From assembly GCA_019117205.1 (NCBI GenBank), contig DXAC01000016.1, forward strand, positions 1 to 64,000: a DNA stretch of 64,000 bases, in the 5' to 3' direction. Below are positions 62,992-64,000 of the stretch, one piece after another (positions within the stretch are counted from its first letter, which is position 1; every line of letters starts with the position of its first letter). Position numbers and translations under genes: made by a program. Under the pieces are notes generated by a model. It was not told the origin of the DNA. It ran no database searches and saw only the letters and a program-made list of their open reading frames with translations. The DNA comes from Candidatus Allofournierella merdigallinarum. Its GTDB lineage: Bacteria > Bacillota > Clostridia > Oscillospirales > Ruminococcaceae.

Positions 62992-63678
62992 TCACTTTGC
63001 GGCCGGGTACTCGTTGCACAAAAGCCGGTAGGGCGGCTCGTCCTCCTCGATGGCGGGAAAACGACCCACCGGCGGCTCGAACCGGTTGTCGGTGTTGTCG
63101 TCGTTGCACTGGCTCACCTCGCCCAGCAGCACCGGGCCGGTGCCAGGCTCCACGGTGAAATCATGATAAAGGTACTGCTGGATGTGGATGCTCTCCCCTG
63201 GCGTCAGGCGTATCCGGGTGCCGGCGGGCACAGTGCAGGTGCGCCCGTCGGTGTGGACGGTGACCGGCGACTGGCGGTCGATGGACTCGTCCGGCAGGCT
63301 GTTGTACACCCGGATAAGAACATTTCCCCCGCCCCGGTTGATGATGTCCTCGGTCTTGTACCAGTGGAAGTGATTGGGGGCATACTGGCCCTCTTTCAGA
63401 TAAAGCAGCTTTTCCGCGTAGACCTTGGGGTATTTGTCCGCCATGGACCGGTTGCCGTTGCGCAGGGTGATGAGGGAGAACCCCACCTCGTCAAATTTGC
63501 CCAGGCCGTAGTCGGTGATGTCCCAGCCCAGCATACAGTCCCGCACCTCGTCGTACCCGTGGCCCAGTGTCTGCCACAGGGCCGGGGCAAAGTGGCAGAA
63601 AGGCGGCAGGTAGCAGCAGTATTTTTCACACATGGCCTCCATCTCCCGGAGGGCTTTGTTGATCTCGGAGCGTTTCAT
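62992..63678 (-). CDS. D-lyxose (D-mannose) isomerase family protein
   Basis: A 228-aa cupin-type sugar isomerase (D-lyxose ketol-isomerase family). The likely metal ligands are the two histidines of NHFHWYKTEDI, the glutamate in that segment and the histidine in LYHDFTVEPG. The family converts D-lyxose to D-xylulose and D-mannose to D-fructose. The following fructokinase gene makes the mannose/fructose route attractive. It overlaps the preceding small gene by 4 nt. Confidence 0.85.
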   Translation of the reverse strand: MKRSEINKALREMEAMCEKYCCYLPPFCHFAPALWQTLGHGYDEVRDCMLGWDITDYGLGKFDEVGFSLITLRNGNRSMADKYPKVYAEKLLYLKEGQYAPNHFHWYKTEDIINRGGGNVLIRVYNSLPDESIDRQSPVTVHTDGRTCTVPAGTRIRLTPGESIHIQQYLYHDFTVEPGTGPVLLGEVSQCNDDNTDNRFEPPVGRFPAIEEDEPPYRLLCNEYPAAK

Positions 63679-63842
63679 CCGTGCATTTCTCCTTCCTTGC
63701 CGCCGCGCAGGGCGGAGCAGCGGGCGTTCGTGGCGGCGCGGACCCTCCGTTTCCTGCGGCGTTCATACTGCTTTTCCACCCAGCGGTCGACGAACAGCAC
63801 CTCGATGATGCCGGCAAGAAAATCCCCCAAAAAATCCAGCAT
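63675..63842 (-). CDS. Small amphipathic/basic protein of unknown function
   Basis: A 55-aa product starting MLDFLGDFLAGIIEVLFVDRW (one hydrophobic or amphipathic helix). A strongly basic stretch follows (EKQYERRRKRRVRAA) and a hydrophilic tail. AAAGG lies 10 nt before the ATG at 63842; an 11-codon extension upstream is possible. It overlaps the isomerase gene by 4 nt (ATGA), so both are translated from one transcript. No function is recognised; peripheral membrane attachment is inference. Confidence 0.65.
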   Translation of the reverse strand: MLDFLGDFLAGIIEVLFVDRWVEKQYERRRKRRVRAATNARCSALRGGKEGEMHG

Positions 63843-63857
63843 ATTGCGCACACCTTT

Positions 63858-63879
63858 CGGAAACGTTTTTATCATTATA
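63858..63879 (-). promoter_or_regulatory. Promoter -10 and cre-like site of the sugar operon
   Basis: Minus-strand TGCTATAAT is an extended -10 (TATAAT at 63874-63879) with a poor -35. Directly downstream, CGGAAACGTTTTTA (63858-63871, plus strand) matches 8 of 11 fixed positions of the CcpA cre consensus. It would lie at the transcription start, where CcpA represses. Confidence 0.42.
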
Positions 63880-63934
63880 GCACAGTCCCGCGGGGTGTGG
63901 AATATCCGCGCTTTTCAAATCTCGCCCCACACGC

Positions 63935-63971
63935 AAAAAGCAGGGGCCCCGCCAAACGGCGGGGCCCCTGC
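63935..63971 (-). terminator. Intrinsic terminator of a unit beyond the right edge
   Basis: A perfect 14-bp stem (GCAGGGGCCCCGCC at 63940-63953 with its complement at 63958-63971) is followed on the minus strand by five U residues. It would end a minus-strand gene located to the right of the window. The remaining bases to 64000 show nothing else. Confidence 0.78.
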
Positions 63972-64000
63972 TCTGCTTGTTTTGGGGAAACGGTGTTTGC

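Overview
The window reads as chromosomal core genome of a high-GC, endospore-forming member of the Clostridia, most likely order Oscillospirales (Ruminococcaceae/Oscillospiraceae type). The evidence is a complete spoIIIAA-AH operon, a gerA-type germinant receptor operon, yunB, whiA/rapZ, two T-box leaders, HPr kinase, G/C-rich codon use and sharp AT-rich sigma-A promoters in the short gaps. The taxonomic placement is inference from gene content only.

Layout. 1-127: the right end of an IS3-family element, 23 bp from the end of queA. 1.2-6.0 kb (+): asd-dapA-dapB, a CapA-like protein and a stand-alone double-ACT protein resembling the regulatory half of aspartokinase. 6.1-6.8 kb: a glucose-type PTS IIA protein. 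6.8-18.8 kb (-): tyrS behind a tyrosine T-box, then one long operon read from a promoter at 18.77 kb: asp23, nusB, a Kae1/TsaD paralogue, xseA, xseB, ispA, a divergent PAP2 protein, dxs, tlyA, nadK, argR, recN. 18.8-23.4 kb (-): the spoIIIA operon behind a sigma-E-like promoter. 23.5-28.5 kb (-): ligA, yunB, an HTH/membrane regulator and pfkA. 28.7-37.8 kb (-): hprK, a PHP phosphoesterase, a ROK glucokinase, murB, rapZ, whiA and dnaE, linking catabolite control, cell-wall precursor supply and replication. 37.8-41.4 kb (-): gerA/B/C; divergent from it a DUF421 + DUF4363 pair, then nrdR, an sdpI/sdpR pair, a MocR-like aminotransferase and a uracil permease. 47.6-49.4 kb: a cytidylate-kinase-like gene, two decayed gene remnants and an interrupted tRNA-Leu. 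49.5-60.2 kb: a large membrane protein and a pseudouridine synthase (+), then rnmV, holA, comEC, apt, a HIT protein and alaS behind an alanine T-box (-). 60.2-64 kb (-): a class B penicillin-binding protein and a small sugar operon (small protein, D-lyxose isomerase, fructokinase).

Two observations stand out. First, tRNA-Leu(UAA) at 48934-49345 is split after U34 by a 325-nt group I intron. It shows an internal guide sequence, P2, P3, P7 and a terminal G that can be traced in the sequence, and it sits at the same position as the cyanobacterial/plastid trnL intron. Second, the uracil permease gene is preceded by its own promoter, a 33-codon hydrophobic leader peptide, a strongly U-rich tract and a 13-bp terminator hairpin that contains the leader stop codon. 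This is the architecture of enterobacterial pyrBI UTP-sensitive attenuation, with no recognisable PyrR site. Most of the rest is orthodox housekeeping sequence with several good operator and promoter candidates.
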